Below, in pieces: positions 37,201 to 52,200 of a stretch of 64,000 nucleotides of DNA. The stretch is taken from positions 82,719,303 through 82,783,302 of the forward strand of contig OZ023274.1 in assembly GCA_964007475.1 (NCBI GenBank), in the 5' to 3' direction. This DNA comes from Hybos culiciformis (taxonomy: Eukaryota > Arthropoda > Insecta > Diptera > Hybotidae). Position 1 is the first letter of the stretch. Each line of letters starts with the position of its first letter. The notes below the pieces were generated by a model. It saw nothing but the letters and a program-made list of their open reading frames with translations. It was not told where the DNA came from and did not search any database. The translations under genes were made by a program, and so were the position numbers.

Positions 37201-40200
37201 TAATAATATAATTTTACTACACTCAATGTTAAAATATACTCGTAAGTTTCCGCTTTTTTTCTAAAAATTGCTAGACAGTTTTCAATTTTTAAAAATATTT
37301 AAATATTAAAAATTAATCCGTTTTTAGTCTATGTATACGTATGAATATACGGGGACAAAAAAACTTTCTCCTTATCTATTTAAAAATCGTTACCAAAATG
37401 GTTAAATGGCCAAAACTTTATTTTATGTTTCGTAAACTTAATGCAATTTACTTTTTCATTGTTTCGTCACTTGTATGTTTTTTCTTGCATAAATTTTAAT
37501 TAATTTCTTTTTTTTTAAATATAGAAAATTTTTGGAGTGTATCTAATGAAGTTTCTTTATGTTTGTGAAAAAAATTATGAACTTTAACATGTAATAATAA
37601 AATTTATAAGAAAAAGTAATAAATTTAATATGATTTAATATTTTAACATTTTAAGGTATATAACAACACATAAAAAGTTAAAAAATTTTATGTTCTGGGC
37701 TTTATGTTCTAACATAAAATTGAATATTAGGGTCAACACATTTAAAATTTACAAAAAATCTTAGTCAAAATTATTAAGTATACATTATGTACAGATATAT
37801 AAATTTCAATCATAAAAAATTTTTTGGTAATAGTTATAAGAATAAAAAATAATAAATTTTGATGTATGTAGTAATATAACTATTACCAAAAATTTTTGAA
37901 TAGTTTTAAAAACTTGATTTCATAACCTTATTTAATAGAATTTTAAAACTTAAAGTTTTCAACGAAAATCATTTACTTAGGTTTAAAATAATGAATTATA
38001 TCATTATATCATTGTGTACATATGAAGTTGATACTCAATTGTAGAAAATCAGAAAAAAAAATGAGACTGGAAAAATTTATGTACTTCATTTCGAACAAAT
38101 TTAATTTCTAATTTTTCTAGTTAAACAGTCAAAAACATTATTAGAACATTTTTAGTTCATTATTGTCCAATGCATGTTTTGGTTTCAATTGAGCAGGTTG
38201 TATTTTATGATATTTTGGTTCTCAAGCAATTTTTTTTAAATATACTTACATATATATCTATAATCGCACTCTATCCTTATTCCAATTTTCATCGAAATTT
38301 GCTTCAGTCTCCAGTTCAAATCCTTAGAACACAATCGCAGATACATTTTTTATTAGTTTCTTTAAATCGACATCTACCCATAAATCGATTTTCGTGGAAA
38401 TCTATTTTTAGCCCCCAAGTCCGAATTCTTGGACACAGCACACAGTAATGGAACTTTGGAAGTGTGGAACTAAAAACTGAAGTGAGACCCATGACTGCAA
38501 TATTAAATTGAAAAAGGAAAAATTCATTAAACAGATGTTACAATTTAACAAGCATACGGAAAAATTAAAATCATGTCATGTTTGTCCAAAATTTACGTTA
38601 TCAAAAAAAAAAAAAATAATGTAAATATAAATCATACAATATTCAACAGAAACTCAATTTTATTATTTTTTCTTGAATCAACATAAACAAATAATAATAA
38701 TAAGTCATTAACTTAATGTATATAAGTATGTAGTAAAATTTTAATACATTTTTTTTTCAGTATTTTATAATATATTAAGTGTGCAAATATTTTCATAAAT
38801 TTGATTAAAATGTAAATAATATTTGTAAATGAACATAATGTTAGGTGGTATAGTTTATACATAGTCTTACGCTAAAATGTTTTAACTTGTCTGTCTGGAT
38901 TCTAATATTTAGGCAACTGACAAATTAAGGTTGTCGTAGTGAAAAAGTTAAAGTTAAAACTCGAAGGATTTAAGATTTTAGAAACCAATTTATAAATACG
39001 TATAATTTTAATAATGTATGCAATGTAAATATTTATTTTTGATTTTTAATTAAAATATAGCAGCTTTTAAAAGCTTATATATTTTTGACATTAATAAAAA
39101 CCCTTATCATGAATTTGATAAAAAAAAATAAAAAAATAATAAAGTGAATTCTTGATTTCTGTTTCACTGCTTTGTCTATATACATTTCCAGTAGTAATTA
39201 TTGATTAAATATTTTTAATTAGTTAAGTTAGCTACCTGACATGATCTCGTCCAAATCTGGAATGGGATTTTAGATGTTATCATAAACATTTAATTTTCTG
39301 ACTTCAAGTATAATTTCTTTTTATAATTGCCTTCTTCTAAACAGCATGACTCGTAAAGTTCTACATATTATTTCGGAATTATTTTATTTTACTGAAGTTA
39401 TCACCTTTAACTCGCCCAGAGTCACCAAAGTATCTTATGTCATTTTTTTTTTCTTCCTTCTTTGTGTTTTTTTAATTGCACTTTTCAATTGTCACTTGCT
39501 TTATATTTTGATAAAACTATTATTCTTTCTATATTTATAGGGATAAGATCAAGAAATTGCTGCAAACTATAATATTATGTTATTCATTTAATAAAAATGA
39601 ATGAAATTACAATAAAAAAAAGTATAAAATTCGAAAAGCGCAAAAATGTCTACTAAACAATTGCTTTTTAAATAGAAATATTAAAAAAAAAAAAAAAGAG
39701 TTCAAAAGATAATAAAAGTCGTGCACAGAATTAAAACTGTTTTGGAAAATTTTTCCAAAGTCATTTCTATTTCATTGAATTTCTTTTTTTATAGTACATA
39801 TATTTTTCTAGATCTTTTTTTTTTATATTTTTCTTGTTTTTCATCAAAAAGAAAAGTTCACAAAATAGGATATTTTTATTCATTTGTTAACTATGTATGT
39901 ATGCTTTTCATAAAAAGGATATATGAATTTGGGGAAAACAAAAAATAATAATACTTGAAGTCATGAAATGAAATCCCATCACGTACAGTGAATGAAGAAA
40001 ACATTTTTTGTTTTTTTTTTTTTTTCGACTAAAACTTTTCAGTTTCAAAAGAAAGAGATTACAAAATAAGTATAGAAGAAGTAGAAATGAGCAAAAATTT
40101 AAATGAATTAGTTACAAAATAAAAAAAAAGAAAAATGAAAATGAAAATGGCTTAAAAACGAAAAAAATAGCTATAAATTTTTCTATTTCTTTTTTAAATA

Positions 40201-43200
40201 CATGTTATTGATAGAAAAATATTTACGATCGTAAAGATTTAATATACATAAAAATATTTTTTTTTAAATATCTGATTTTTTTTTTTAAATGTTTAATACA
40301 AAATAAACATTATTTTTTTGTTACATTTGGCTAAGTTTTTGGTAATATATTAATGGCTTACAATCAAAGAATATTTTGAATGTCAAGTGACTGACTGATT
40401 TATTGGAAATTTATTGGTTGTTAAATATACGTCGTGTAATTGAAAGCCATTTAAAGTGTATATAACTTAAATGAAAAATAAGCAATTTTCCTGCATTATT
40501 TGTTTCTTACCTAATTCTTTTCGCTTCAAGATTTAACTTTAACTAAAATAGAAACATAATTAACTTCCAATTTCCTAAAATATATATCATTCAACCATCA
40601 AAATTATGAAAAATTTTGAATCAAAACTCGTCACTTTAGAAATATGTCATAAACATTGCATAAATTTTCATTAAATTGTAATATTTGATTTTCTCTGAGA
40701 ATATGAAATATCTATAAAATACAGTGAAACGTAAAAATATTTAAAAAATGTTTAAATTTTTTAAAGAAAACAACATTTACGACTTTAAAAAAGCAAAAAA
40801 AGTTGTATGTTTTCATTTTCATCGATTTTATTCTGTATCTTTCTATACTTCGATTATTGTTTTTTCTTAAATTTCAAATAAAATGAGTTCAAATTTTATT
40901 TAAGGAGACTTTTGTATAATATAGTAATCGTGATTAAGGTAAATTATTTTTTTTTCATACTTACGTACACACAAACAGTGCATATAAGATTTTAGAATCC
41001 TTACATTCACAGCACAAGATAAAATTAATAGGATATGTGGAAAAATTAACAATATCTTTTATTCTTGAAACGATTATCCTTTTTTAGTGAATTAGTGTTA
41101 TAACATAATTTATGTTTGTGTAAAAAAAAAAGGAAAAAAAATATACATATACGTATATTTCCAATAAACCAAATCGTTTAATCTGGGGGAAAAATCCAAA
41201 TATATATGTAACAAAATAAAAAGAAAATAGAAATCTCTTTTTTCTTTTTATTACTTTTGAGAAAATTACTTAAAAAAAAAAATTAAATAGAAAAATAAAA
41301 TTTACGATGAATTTTTGCTCCCTAAAGGCAAACTAGCATTTGGATTGTTTTTAAGTGAAAAAATTTAGTAATTTGAAAATTACATTTGTTGAAATTTACT
41401 AGGAAAATTTATGCATAATAAAAGTACTTAAACTTACCTAAATAAGTAGTAGAGAAAAAAGTCGCGATGATTGTGCTTTCAATAGGGATATTCCATCTCG
41501 CATCAGAAGTTGTTGAAATAATCTGTTTCATTAATTTTTTTTAAATAGAATTAGAAGATAAATGTTTGTCAGTTTTTTTATAAACATTTTAGTTCTTGTT
41601 TTAATTTTTAAAAATCAAACATTGAACAATTACAATTTAAAAAATATTAACTCAATAATGTCGAAAAAAACAATACATAGATACTACATTTTTATCTTAT
41701 TTAGTTTATACATAAATTTTTATGCTAAAGTTTTTAATACATAAGTAACTATATGTAAATATTGCAAAAAAATTTTTAGAGTGCATAAATGTAAATTTCA
41801 ATTCCTTTTCAATTTTCAGAAAGTTCTTGCAATAAATTGTTATTATCATTTTTGCATTTTTATTACTTATTGCTAGATTTTTCTATTTTTGATATTTATA
41901 TTTACTGCCGTGTAGAAACGAAGATATTTTGAAATCTTTACATTCTAAAAACATAATAAATTTTTTTTACACTGTACTTATTTTAATACTATACATCACC
42001 ATAACTATATAATATGTAAAAATTGTTACAATATGTATACACTGAACATGTACATAATCATAAAAATAGAACTAGATAATTTTGTTGCATAATATTTCGC
42101 ATTAGTGGGAGTAGATGAAATGTGAGTTGAATCATTTTGGTGCTGTTTTCAACATTATCAATTTCAACACGGCGGCAATCTAATTTATAATTAATTTATT
42201 TCTATCGTTTTTAATTAGTGTCTTAGTTTAGTTTGTTTGAATTAATTTAGAAGCATATTCTGTTCCTGATGCTGTTCAATATGTTGTTTTTAAGTAAATT
42301 TTGTAAATGAAAACTTCTACATATTTTATACGTATTTTTGTATATTATGTGCACAAAAGTTTTTTATACCTTATACTATTTATATACATGTACTTACAAT
42401 TTACACTAACTTTATTTTCATAAGCTTTATATTTTCTCTTAGGGCAAAAAAAAAATACTTAATTTGCATTTATGTAATAGAAAATTTGATAAGAAAATAT
42501 ACAGAGCAATTTAACGTAAATACAGGATCGAAACTGGTTCGCATAGAAAGGTCAACAAATTAAATTTTGTTTCATTATTGCTGTAAGGGTTTTTGGATCG
42601 AGCCGGCTCGATCCAAAAAGCTCGAGTTAGCTCGTCTGTTTTTGCTTGAATGAAGTTTTTATCTGCTAGTGGCTCGAGCTCAGCATTTTTAATGTTTTAA
42701 CATTTTACTTTTGTTTTTTTTATTTTATTGAACAGAAAAGTTTATATAAGGAAATATTTCGCTTCAATCTTATAAGTCACAGTCAATTTTAACAGAAAAT
42801 GATACACTGAAATCAATTTTTTATGTTTTTTATTTTATGATGTTTTGTTTTTATATTTTATAACGTTTTGTAACTTTAATAATTAATAATTTTGCAATAT
42901 TTATTGTTATTTTTATAATTTTGTAATGGGTTAATAATGATTAAATTAGAAGAGTAAAATTGAATTTTATGCTCTGAAATTGGTTTTTTTATGCCATTGT
43001 TTTTTCATATGTATTTTATTTTTAAGAAGGCTCGGGTGGCTCGAGCTACCCGATCCTCCTTATAGAAAAAGCTTGAAGGCTATTAATGAAAATGGTCGAG
43101 TTTCAAAAACCCTAATTGCGGTTTTTGAAAATTTTGGAGGTTGCTTTTATACTCGAAAAAAAATTTCATAATAGGTAGTAGTTAAAAAAAACTAAACATT

Positions 43201-46200
43201 CAATTTCTTAAATGTAATGACAAAGTTTTAAATTAAATTATTAAAACACGGGATTAAATTAATCGTAAACCTTATAAAATAAGGTAAATAAGGTTTTAGT
43301 TTCTTGGGAATTTTAAATGCATAACAGTTTCGGAATTTCAAAATTGTATTTCGTTAAGTGTTATTTTAAGAACTTCAAAGGAGTATTTAATTCATTCGAA
43401 ATTTTGAGAAAATCTTAATAAGAAAATTTAAACAGCTTTAATTTTCAATTTTCAAATGAGAAATCTATCTCTATCATTTTATCGGTTTTTAATTACGTTT
43501 TCAATTAGTACTCAACCATGTAATTAATGTTTTGAAAATAACTTGAGTATAAATTTAATGCCATTTTAACTGAGATTTTTAATAGCATTATTTTTGTTTG
43601 TTGTTTTGGGAAAAAAAAATTCTTTGAACACACCTGAATTTTAGAGTCATATTTATTTTAGTAACCTCCACTTAGGTGTGGAGAATGAGTTAAAAGCTAT
43701 AAATTTTATGACTAAGGTAGGATATAAAAGTTGAATGATGTTCTTAGTAGGGGGCAACTTTTTTTTATGTAAATGTAAATATTTCCATTCAAATGGTCCT
43801 AAAAAAAAATTTTTTATGTCTTAGAAAAAAAGAATGTCTATACCTAAAAAAAAAAAAAAAAAATGTACATCCTTTGCGTGTCTATTTCAAAACATTTAAA
43901 TTTCATTTAATATACACGTTTCTTTTTGCGATATAGAATTTAAATAATATCGCGAAAAAAAATGTTTTTTTGTTTTTTATTCAATTAAAAAATAAAAAAT
44001 TTCCTTCAGCCATATCTAAATGTCAAAAAGTATTACAATTTTTTTTTTTTTTTAACATTCGTTGAACATTGTATAAGATATGCCATGAATATGAATGTAA
44101 ACAATTTACATAGATTTACAAAATTTTATATACTTAGAACCTTGAACAATAGGGATATTTAATATATGTTAGATGAATTGGTGGTTCTTCGAATATGTTT
44201 TTATAAAGAAGAAAAGTTACAATCATTTCTTTTTATTTGAAAGGATTTGAAAAGATAAATTAAATATCGAACTTATATTTTATAACATATTTACCAAAAA
44301 ATTGTTTTAATTCAAATTACGGAGAGTACCTACTTGAAAATTAACTCAAGCGATTTCACATACAAATTTACTTCAATTAGTTTTCTATGTACATATAACA
44401 ACAACATTTAATTCTACTTTGCGTTTCTTTGTCAGTTATTAAATTTGTGCTTAAATTTTTATGCACGAACTCATAATAACTTTTCTCACATTTTTCTTTG
44501 ATTTTATTTTATTATATTTTATGGTGTCAAGTATTTTTAAAGTGTAAAAAAGAAAATATTTTATAATTTAAAAAAACGAACTTTTAACTTCTAGTTATAA
44601 TCACCTTGAAGTCGATTAAGAAAATAAATTTCGCTCTATCTTCACTTTTATATTCTTTTATAAAGGCAATTTATTGTCCTTCGCTTATTTTTTCCATCTA
44701 CCTTCTATTATTTTTGTTTTATTCCTCTTTTCAAATAAAAAAAAATAAAAAATAAAATTCATAATAATATGCGCAAATATTTTCTACTACATATATTAAT
44801 AAAAGGAATTCAAATTTAACGCCATGAAAATATATAAACTTAATAAATCCTTTTGAAAATGCAAAAACTTATGAAAAAACTTTTGAAATATCTTTAAATT
44901 TATATTTTACCTTAATAATAAAAGACGTGCAGAGTATGCTTTCGAAAGGGAAAGAAAATTAAAATTAAAAATTAACATTTTTAAGAAAATAAAAAATTAA
45001 AATTATTAATTTGCTTTCAGCTTTCGGAAGAATTCCATTTAACAAAAATTAAGCGAGCTGGAGAAATTTTTACAATAATATATATTCAAAGAAAAATTTT
45101 CCTCTAAGGTTTAAAATTTAATTCTAAATATGCTCTAAACAAAAATCCCACACAGCAATAACAATCTTTGTTTTGAATTTCTTAATTTTAGACATTTGTG
45201 TAATGACTATTTGATTGTCACTGTTGAACCGTTCCAGCTTATAACGCATATTATTAACTGGAAGAAAACAAATATTTTTCTTTTATTATTCTTTCTAACA
45301 AAACTTTTTTGTAAATTTGAAATCATAGTTCGTCCAGACTGTGTACATTTTTAAAAGTTCTTATTTATTTAATGTTGAATTATTTAAGCTCAATACAATG
45401 AACATACCAGTAGATATAAAAAAAAAAAATTGAAAAGTATAATTTTTGATATTTGAAAGAATAAATAAACATTTTGGAAAACGAAAATTTTCTTTTTGTA
45501 ATTAACTTTTTAATGCAGTTATGTGAATCTTGGAACATGTCCAATAAAATCGGATGAACCTAAAAACTTTCAACCATTAAGTGAAAAAAATAAATTTTTT
45601 TGTTATGTAAAAAAAAAAGAAGTTCTATAGCTTTCCTTTTCTTGTTAGCAAAAAATTTGAACATAAAAATTGCTAATGATTTTATTCTCTTCTTCTCAAA
45701 GTTTTATTATTCGGATTATGTCTAAACGTCACAAATTTCATTTATTGACTTTTTTTTTTATAAATAGGTATATTTAACTTATATTTATTTTCTTGGGCGG
45801 TTGATTAGAAAAATCTAATACAAGTGATTTTTCATGTAAAAGGATATTTCCAGTAAAGTTTTTATCTCAACTATTAGTCAAATTAAAATTTTGTTTTTTA
45901 AGCATAGAAAATAAAAATGTTCAATTATGTGTTTGCTAAAAGCAATTTCTGATCAAGAAGTCAATTATTGTTTTCTTTTTTATTCAAAATTAATGATTTC
46001 ATTTTTATTTTTTAGAAACAATTTGTCAAATCACTTGACAGAAAGAATTTTATGCTTTTCTAACTTATTGATATCGATGTGTAATCTTTTATTAATATGT
46101 CGAATTAGAAGCGTTAAATATAAAAATAATTTTTGATAAAAAATTGATTTGCCGGAAATGAAAATGTATATAAGTATTTAAGTATGTAACCATTTGCGTA

Positions 46201-49200
46201 GTTAAATCATGAAATAGATGTTATACATATATGAACATTGAACATAATATTCATGTAAACCTATGTATATTTTTTAATATTGTATGATTTGTTGATCAAA
46301 GGTATTCTAGATAAGTTGTAATATATATGAGAGCTTGATGAGAGCGAATATAAAAGGTTTATATTAAAAATAGTAAGATTTTTTGAATTTATGGTTCACA
46401 TTACATATTATATTGCTTTTGGTTTTATTACAATTAGGCCCATGATTTTATTTTGCAAAGATTTAAGATTGGCTTTAATCGTGAAGAATGTGGACAGACT
46501 TTTTTTTAAAGAATTTAGGTAATTTAAAAACATGGTCAAACACAATTATTTGAGCTAAACTTTCCGTGGAAATATCCTTAATAAAGGAATCTTGCTGCAA
46601 ATACTTTCAATATGAACATTAAAAATATATTCTAAATGATTTTTTTTTTTTAATTTATTTTCAGAAAACAACCAAAGACATTTGCTTTTGATCATTGTTT
46701 TTATTCAATTGATTCTACAACGACCAATTTTGCTTCTCAAGAAGATGTTTTCAAATCAATTGGTCTTGATATTTTATATAATGCATTTCAAGGATATAAT
46801 GCTTGCATTTTTGCATATGGCCAAACAGGTAAATAAAATAAATTTTTTCAAAGACATATTTCCTATTATTGTGTATGACCTTTAATAGATGATAATAAAT
46901 TTTAATTCTACAATATTATATATTCAGATACCTAATCCAACTTTGTTGGTAAATAAAATAAAAAATTATATTTGAATGCTTATTTGAAATTATATCATTT
47001 ACTTGCTAGGTTTATTTCGGCTATTTGTATAGATATTTCTAGAAGTTGTAATTTAATTTTGCACTTTGATGTGTTGTTTGGAATTTTTGGCATTTCCACG
47101 ATTTATTCAAATTCCATAAATACGACAAAACTTTCAGGTTATCATAACTCTACTTTTAATAATATGAAAATGAAATTAATTTTCGGATTCCAAGTCACAA
47201 AGCTAATATACATTTTACAAAGCAGAAAAAAAAAGATTAAGGAGACTACAGATATTATTTCAATTGCCCAATGCTTGAATTTTATTATATTGGATAATAC
47301 ACCAGATTTAACTTTAAAAAGCCTAAGGAATTGATATAAAAATTAGCAATATTATAAATAACTTCTTATGGTGAAAATTCTATGCCTTGCCGAAAAAAAA
47401 AGAAAGAAAACGTTGGGTACATAAAATAATCCTTTTTTCTACATAAAAAAATGTTATTATCCTTTATTTCTACTATTATATTCAACAAAATAAACTCTTT
47501 TGAAATTGATCAAGGCATTATAATCGTAAAAAAAAAGGATATGCATTGAAAAATAAGAGAAATTTTTAAGATAAAATTAATTGAAAAGTTTGACCTAAAA
47601 ACATTTTAATCATTTATGGGAAAATGTTGAAACAAATTTATTATAATTTTCTTTTCTTTATTATAATGTACGTACTATCCATACATATATAGACGAACAT
47701 TTTTTTGTTTCTTTTCAAAATCTTTTCGACTTAAACTTTTCTGTTTTTATACCAGGAAAAAATTAATTTTTTGGTAAAATTTCGATTGATTGTTATATAA
47801 TACCAATACCAGCTTCCTCATGTTTCTCTTTTTAGTTATTTATTAATAATTTTTTTTAAAGCTTATTTATGCATTATTATTTTTTTGTTCCATTAAGAAA
47901 AACTTTGTTACAATGCTAGAATGAACCATATATGGATATTTCTAAATAGTCTTTACTGCGAATTATAAGTCAACAAAATCTTTTTTTTATAAACTTTTAC
48001 TCAACAGAATTCTCGACAGAATAATTCTTTAAAGCTTTTTTTAAAGTCTGTTTTGCAATTTTATCCAAAAAAAAATTTATTTTTAAAGTTCATTTGATGC
48101 TTAAAAAAACATAATTTCCCTCAATTTTCCAAAAAGAAAAATTGTGAAAAATGTAAAAAAAAAATTCATTAAATGAATATTCAAAATAATTTTTAGCATG
48201 TTGTCATATTTTGTGTTGAAAAGAAAAATGAAGATTTTTAGTTCATGAGCCGATAGGTTTATTTTTAATAAAGGTTTGTTAGTAAAACAAATACTGTACG
48301 CAAAAAGATTTTAATAAGACGCAAAATTTTCACGTAATATCCACACATATAGTTTACTGTATGTACTACATAATGTTCTTGCAATAATGAAAGCAATCTT
48401 TTTTTATTTCTGAATTTTTTTTTGAATATTTATGTATCTTCAATAAAGATTGGATTTTATTTCCATTTTGTCTTGTACAATGAAATTGTAATTTAATTAC
48501 CTTTGTTGAAGTTATAAAAAACAGTCTGATAATATGTTTCACTGTTTCCCTTTAAATGATTCCCAAGAGAATATAAGAAATAAATAATTTCTCTGGCTTT
48601 TTTAACCGCTCAAACTGTGTATATGTCATTGTACATTTTACAAGTACTTATCCTGGCGTCAACGCTATCATACCAATTTAATATTCTTCATATTTTTTAT
48701 TTATTTTTTCAATAATAAAAAATGTAAGTACTTTGAAAATATTTTCATCCTCTTCAAATATTTTTTTAATTTTTTTAAATGCCTTTATTTTAGAAACACT
48801 TTTAGAATTATATGTATTTTTTATAAAATTATATAATTTTCTTCCTGCTTGAGAAAATTCGAAAAAGAAAATGAATTTAATTTTGTCATTATTTTGTTTT
48901 TTTTTTATTCGGGATAAAGTTTTCCTGATAAATTATATTTATATAATATAATATATATATATTTATACATATATATACAGCATACGTAGATTTATGTATT
49001 CAAATAACATTGTTAAAATGTTTTTAAAATAACATATTAATATTTCATGCTGAAAATCTCAGTTAAGGAAAATTAAGCTTTTTATGGTGTAAAATTTAAT
49101 CATTTTTTAAGCTTTATTTATCGTCAAGAGATAGGAGTCAGCCAAAATAATAGAAACCAAACTCCAAAATATATAAATAATATTATAACAGAACTTAAAT

Positions 49201-52200
49201 AAAAATACTTTTATGTTGTAAAAATATAATCAATGTTAGAAATTATGATTAAAAATTGCTAAAATATTGATCTCAATAACATAAATAAGAAAAAAAAAAG
49301 TATAAAGTTAAAACCTTTGACATAGCCGCCGGGATTAATAATTATATTTGCCATCAATTTCTCATAATTCATTATTTGATTGTTAATAACTTTAACTTTA
49401 ATTTTATAATTAAAAAAATTTCACTTATAAACCTTTGACATACGAGGTAATTTTTTAATTCTATTATTAGGTATCTTATGATTATATTATAATTAAAAAA
49501 TTTTAATTTGATAAGAATAAATACTTAATATGTATAACAATTTTCAAAAATAAAATAAAAAATTTATTTCAATGAATAATTTCCCACTGACTTAAAGGAA
49601 TTAATTATTTTCTTTTTATTTTTAATTTTATTTAAATCTAATGTTAATGTGATTATTTTTTCTTAATACCATTTACACACTTTTAGACTTAATTGAGAAT
49701 TAATATAGTCTTTGGAAAAACTTGTTCACACTAGTCGAAGGACTTAATTTGTACTTATTTTGCGAGCAAAGCAAAACAAAGTATTTTTATTTTGTTTTCT
49801 AATTGTGAAAGCAAGTTATGTAAACATTGGTTTTTAATCAAAATGAAAATATATTTTAGAGATTCATAAAGATAAGAGAAATCTTGTCATTTTGTATATC
49901 CTTTTAGCAGTAGTTGAATGAAATATTTATTTCCTTGCTGAAATTAGGATGAATAATTTTTTTCAATTCAAAGTGATAATTTTATTTTTATTTTTTAATG
50001 AAAAATTCTTGATAATTATTATTAAATTTTTTAAATAAGTACTTTTTGTGGAAATTAGTTTCTGTTTAAATCGGAAATGTTTTCCGTAGCAAAAAAATTA
50101 TTTAAATTTTATTAATTTTTCTAGTCGTAAAATATCCAGCTCTTTTCTTCTGCTTATTTTATGTTCATCAGATCAGATCTAAACGTGTTATAATTTGAAA
50201 AATTAAAAATAAATTTTTATAACAATTTACAATTAACAGATACTTAAGTACTTTTTACTTCTACTTGAATTGTAATTTTAAAACACAAAAGTCCTCTTTG
50301 TACATATAGATCGACCAGTCATTAAAGTAACAATAGTAAAATAGTAAATACTACTATTTTATTTCATACTTCTTTCTCGAAATGAGCATTTTTTTTACAT
50401 TGTTTTTTCATAATTTAACACAAATAATTGCAACGTTAATTTGAAATGAAAATTAAATTTTATAAAAACTAGAATTTTATTTCTGTTCCTTATCTACGGA
50501 TAATTGTAGGTACATAAATTTTCTTTATTTTCCGCTAAAAACAAATTATGTTCGTTGAACAAAGGTTGAATGTTGTTTTACACAATTTATTTTAAATTAT
50601 TTTATAAAATTTTCACACCCTCATAATTTTTTCCACTCAATGTTATTTTACTTTAACTTTTAAAAAAAAGATAAGAACTAATTTAATTAAAAAATTAAAT
50701 GTAAGAAAATTCACTAGTAATAAAAAAAGAAATTAAAAGATATTGAATTTTATCTATATGTAAAACGTTCTTTATTTTCTTTATTTAATTTAAACACATG
50801 TATATGTACATTGTATATAAATATATATGTATTGTTATTGAAGTTTTGTGGTTTCATTTAATCCAACTTATAAAATTAACTTGAAATCATTGTTTTCCAA
50901 GACTAATTCAATTTACTATGGGAAAAAAAAATGAAAATCCTCAGAATTAGATTATATTTTTAATAGAAAATTAAATTTTGAATCATAATTTTTAAATATA
51001 TTCATTGGTCTTGTAATTCTCGTATATCCATAGTTTGAGTAAGGTGTGGAAGTTATTACTAATAACTCTGTGTCTCTTTAAAAACTTCAAATTTAACTGC
51101 AAATTATCAATAATGAAAAATATTACGCACAAGTAAGTAATCCATCTTTCCATGAAAATTACTATATGCAGATAGACAAAAGTTAATTTGGAAAGAATTT
51201 TTAATCAAATTGAGCTTCCTTTTTTATTCACAAGGTAATTTTTACATAATACTTTTACATAATAATTTTATTTTCATTTACATGTGTATGTTTTCCTTCA
51301 TCTTTCTTATAATATACTTATAAATTATAATCTAACAAAATATATAAATTAAAAAATCCTTTAATCTTCGTTGAAATTCAAATATATTTTTTTTAAATAA
51401 AACTATACTTATAAGATATATATAAATAACGTTTGATCTTAGTTTAATTTGAATAAATAGTCGTATTTATGTATTCTATTTATAAAGTACCTACATTATA
51501 CGAGAATAAACAAAAATAATAAAGTATTGAATTCTTTATTATTTATTTTATTTTTTCCGTAGGTTCTGGTAAATCATACACTATGATGGGTACCCAAGAA
51601 AGTAAAGGCATCATACCAAGACTATGTGATGAATTATTTGGACACATAGCTCAGAAAACAACTAGTGATTTAGTTTACAAAGTAGAAGTATCATATATGG
51701 AAATTTATAATGAAAAAGTTCATGATTTATTAGATCCCAAACCAAATAAGCAATCATTAAAAGTTCGTGAACATAATGTACTCGGACCATATGTTGATGG
51801 CTTATCACAACTTGCAGTAACATCATACAAGGTAAATTTTTTTAATAGACATAATTCCCTGATTAATAATTTTTTGGTGCCAAATTTCAAAATTTCTTAA
51901 TTATTGGATTATGCTAGTTATGTTTAGGAATAAGAAGATTTTTAATGTACCTAATTATTTTGGAAACCAAAAAATAAATTTATAGTAATCCAACTCAAGT
52001 TAAGAACTTTTCGAAAAAAGTATTCAAAACGCATAATTAGTGCTTTAACGGAAAAGTGATCAAGTTTCAGGAAAGGCACGAAAAATATAGTTGTCCATTA
52101 GAATTTTCCTATTATTCAAACGAAATTTCTTTCTTTTTTTTTTCTCAAATTTATTGTATAATCGCGAAAGTTCAAATAATGTAATAAAAATTGTTTTTAT

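Larger units (their letters stand above)
19238..46664 (+). other. Khc-73: Khc-73 intron 2, 27.4 kb
   Basis: Bounded by donor GTAAGT at 19238 and acceptor TTTTCAG at 46664. Splitting Arg across the junction restores the KIF13 motor sequence [15 protein letters not shown], so the intron assignment is firm. 19238-32190 is AT-rich with only short tandem repeats and a few unrecognised ORFs. 32195-35491 holds several repeat elements. 35845-42576 and 43123-46664 are again AT-rich with little recognisable. Large early introns often hold regulatory DNA; none could be identified with confidence. Confidence 0.85.

Noticed and set aside
38170..38448. 92-codon ORF in a less AT-rich patch of intron 2
   Set aside because: No family resemblance, no repeat ends found around it, and the translation lacks domain-like structure. 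It could be an old repeat fragment, but I cannot support a call.
43628..43683. Small inverted repeat ACACACCTGA / TTAGGTGTG
   Set aside because: Arms of about 9 bp with mismatches and no flanking duplication; expected by chance at this scale.
46682..46885. 67-codon ORF overlapping exon 3
   Set aside because: It is in a different frame from the kinesin motor sequence and runs into the intron; a shadow of exon 3.
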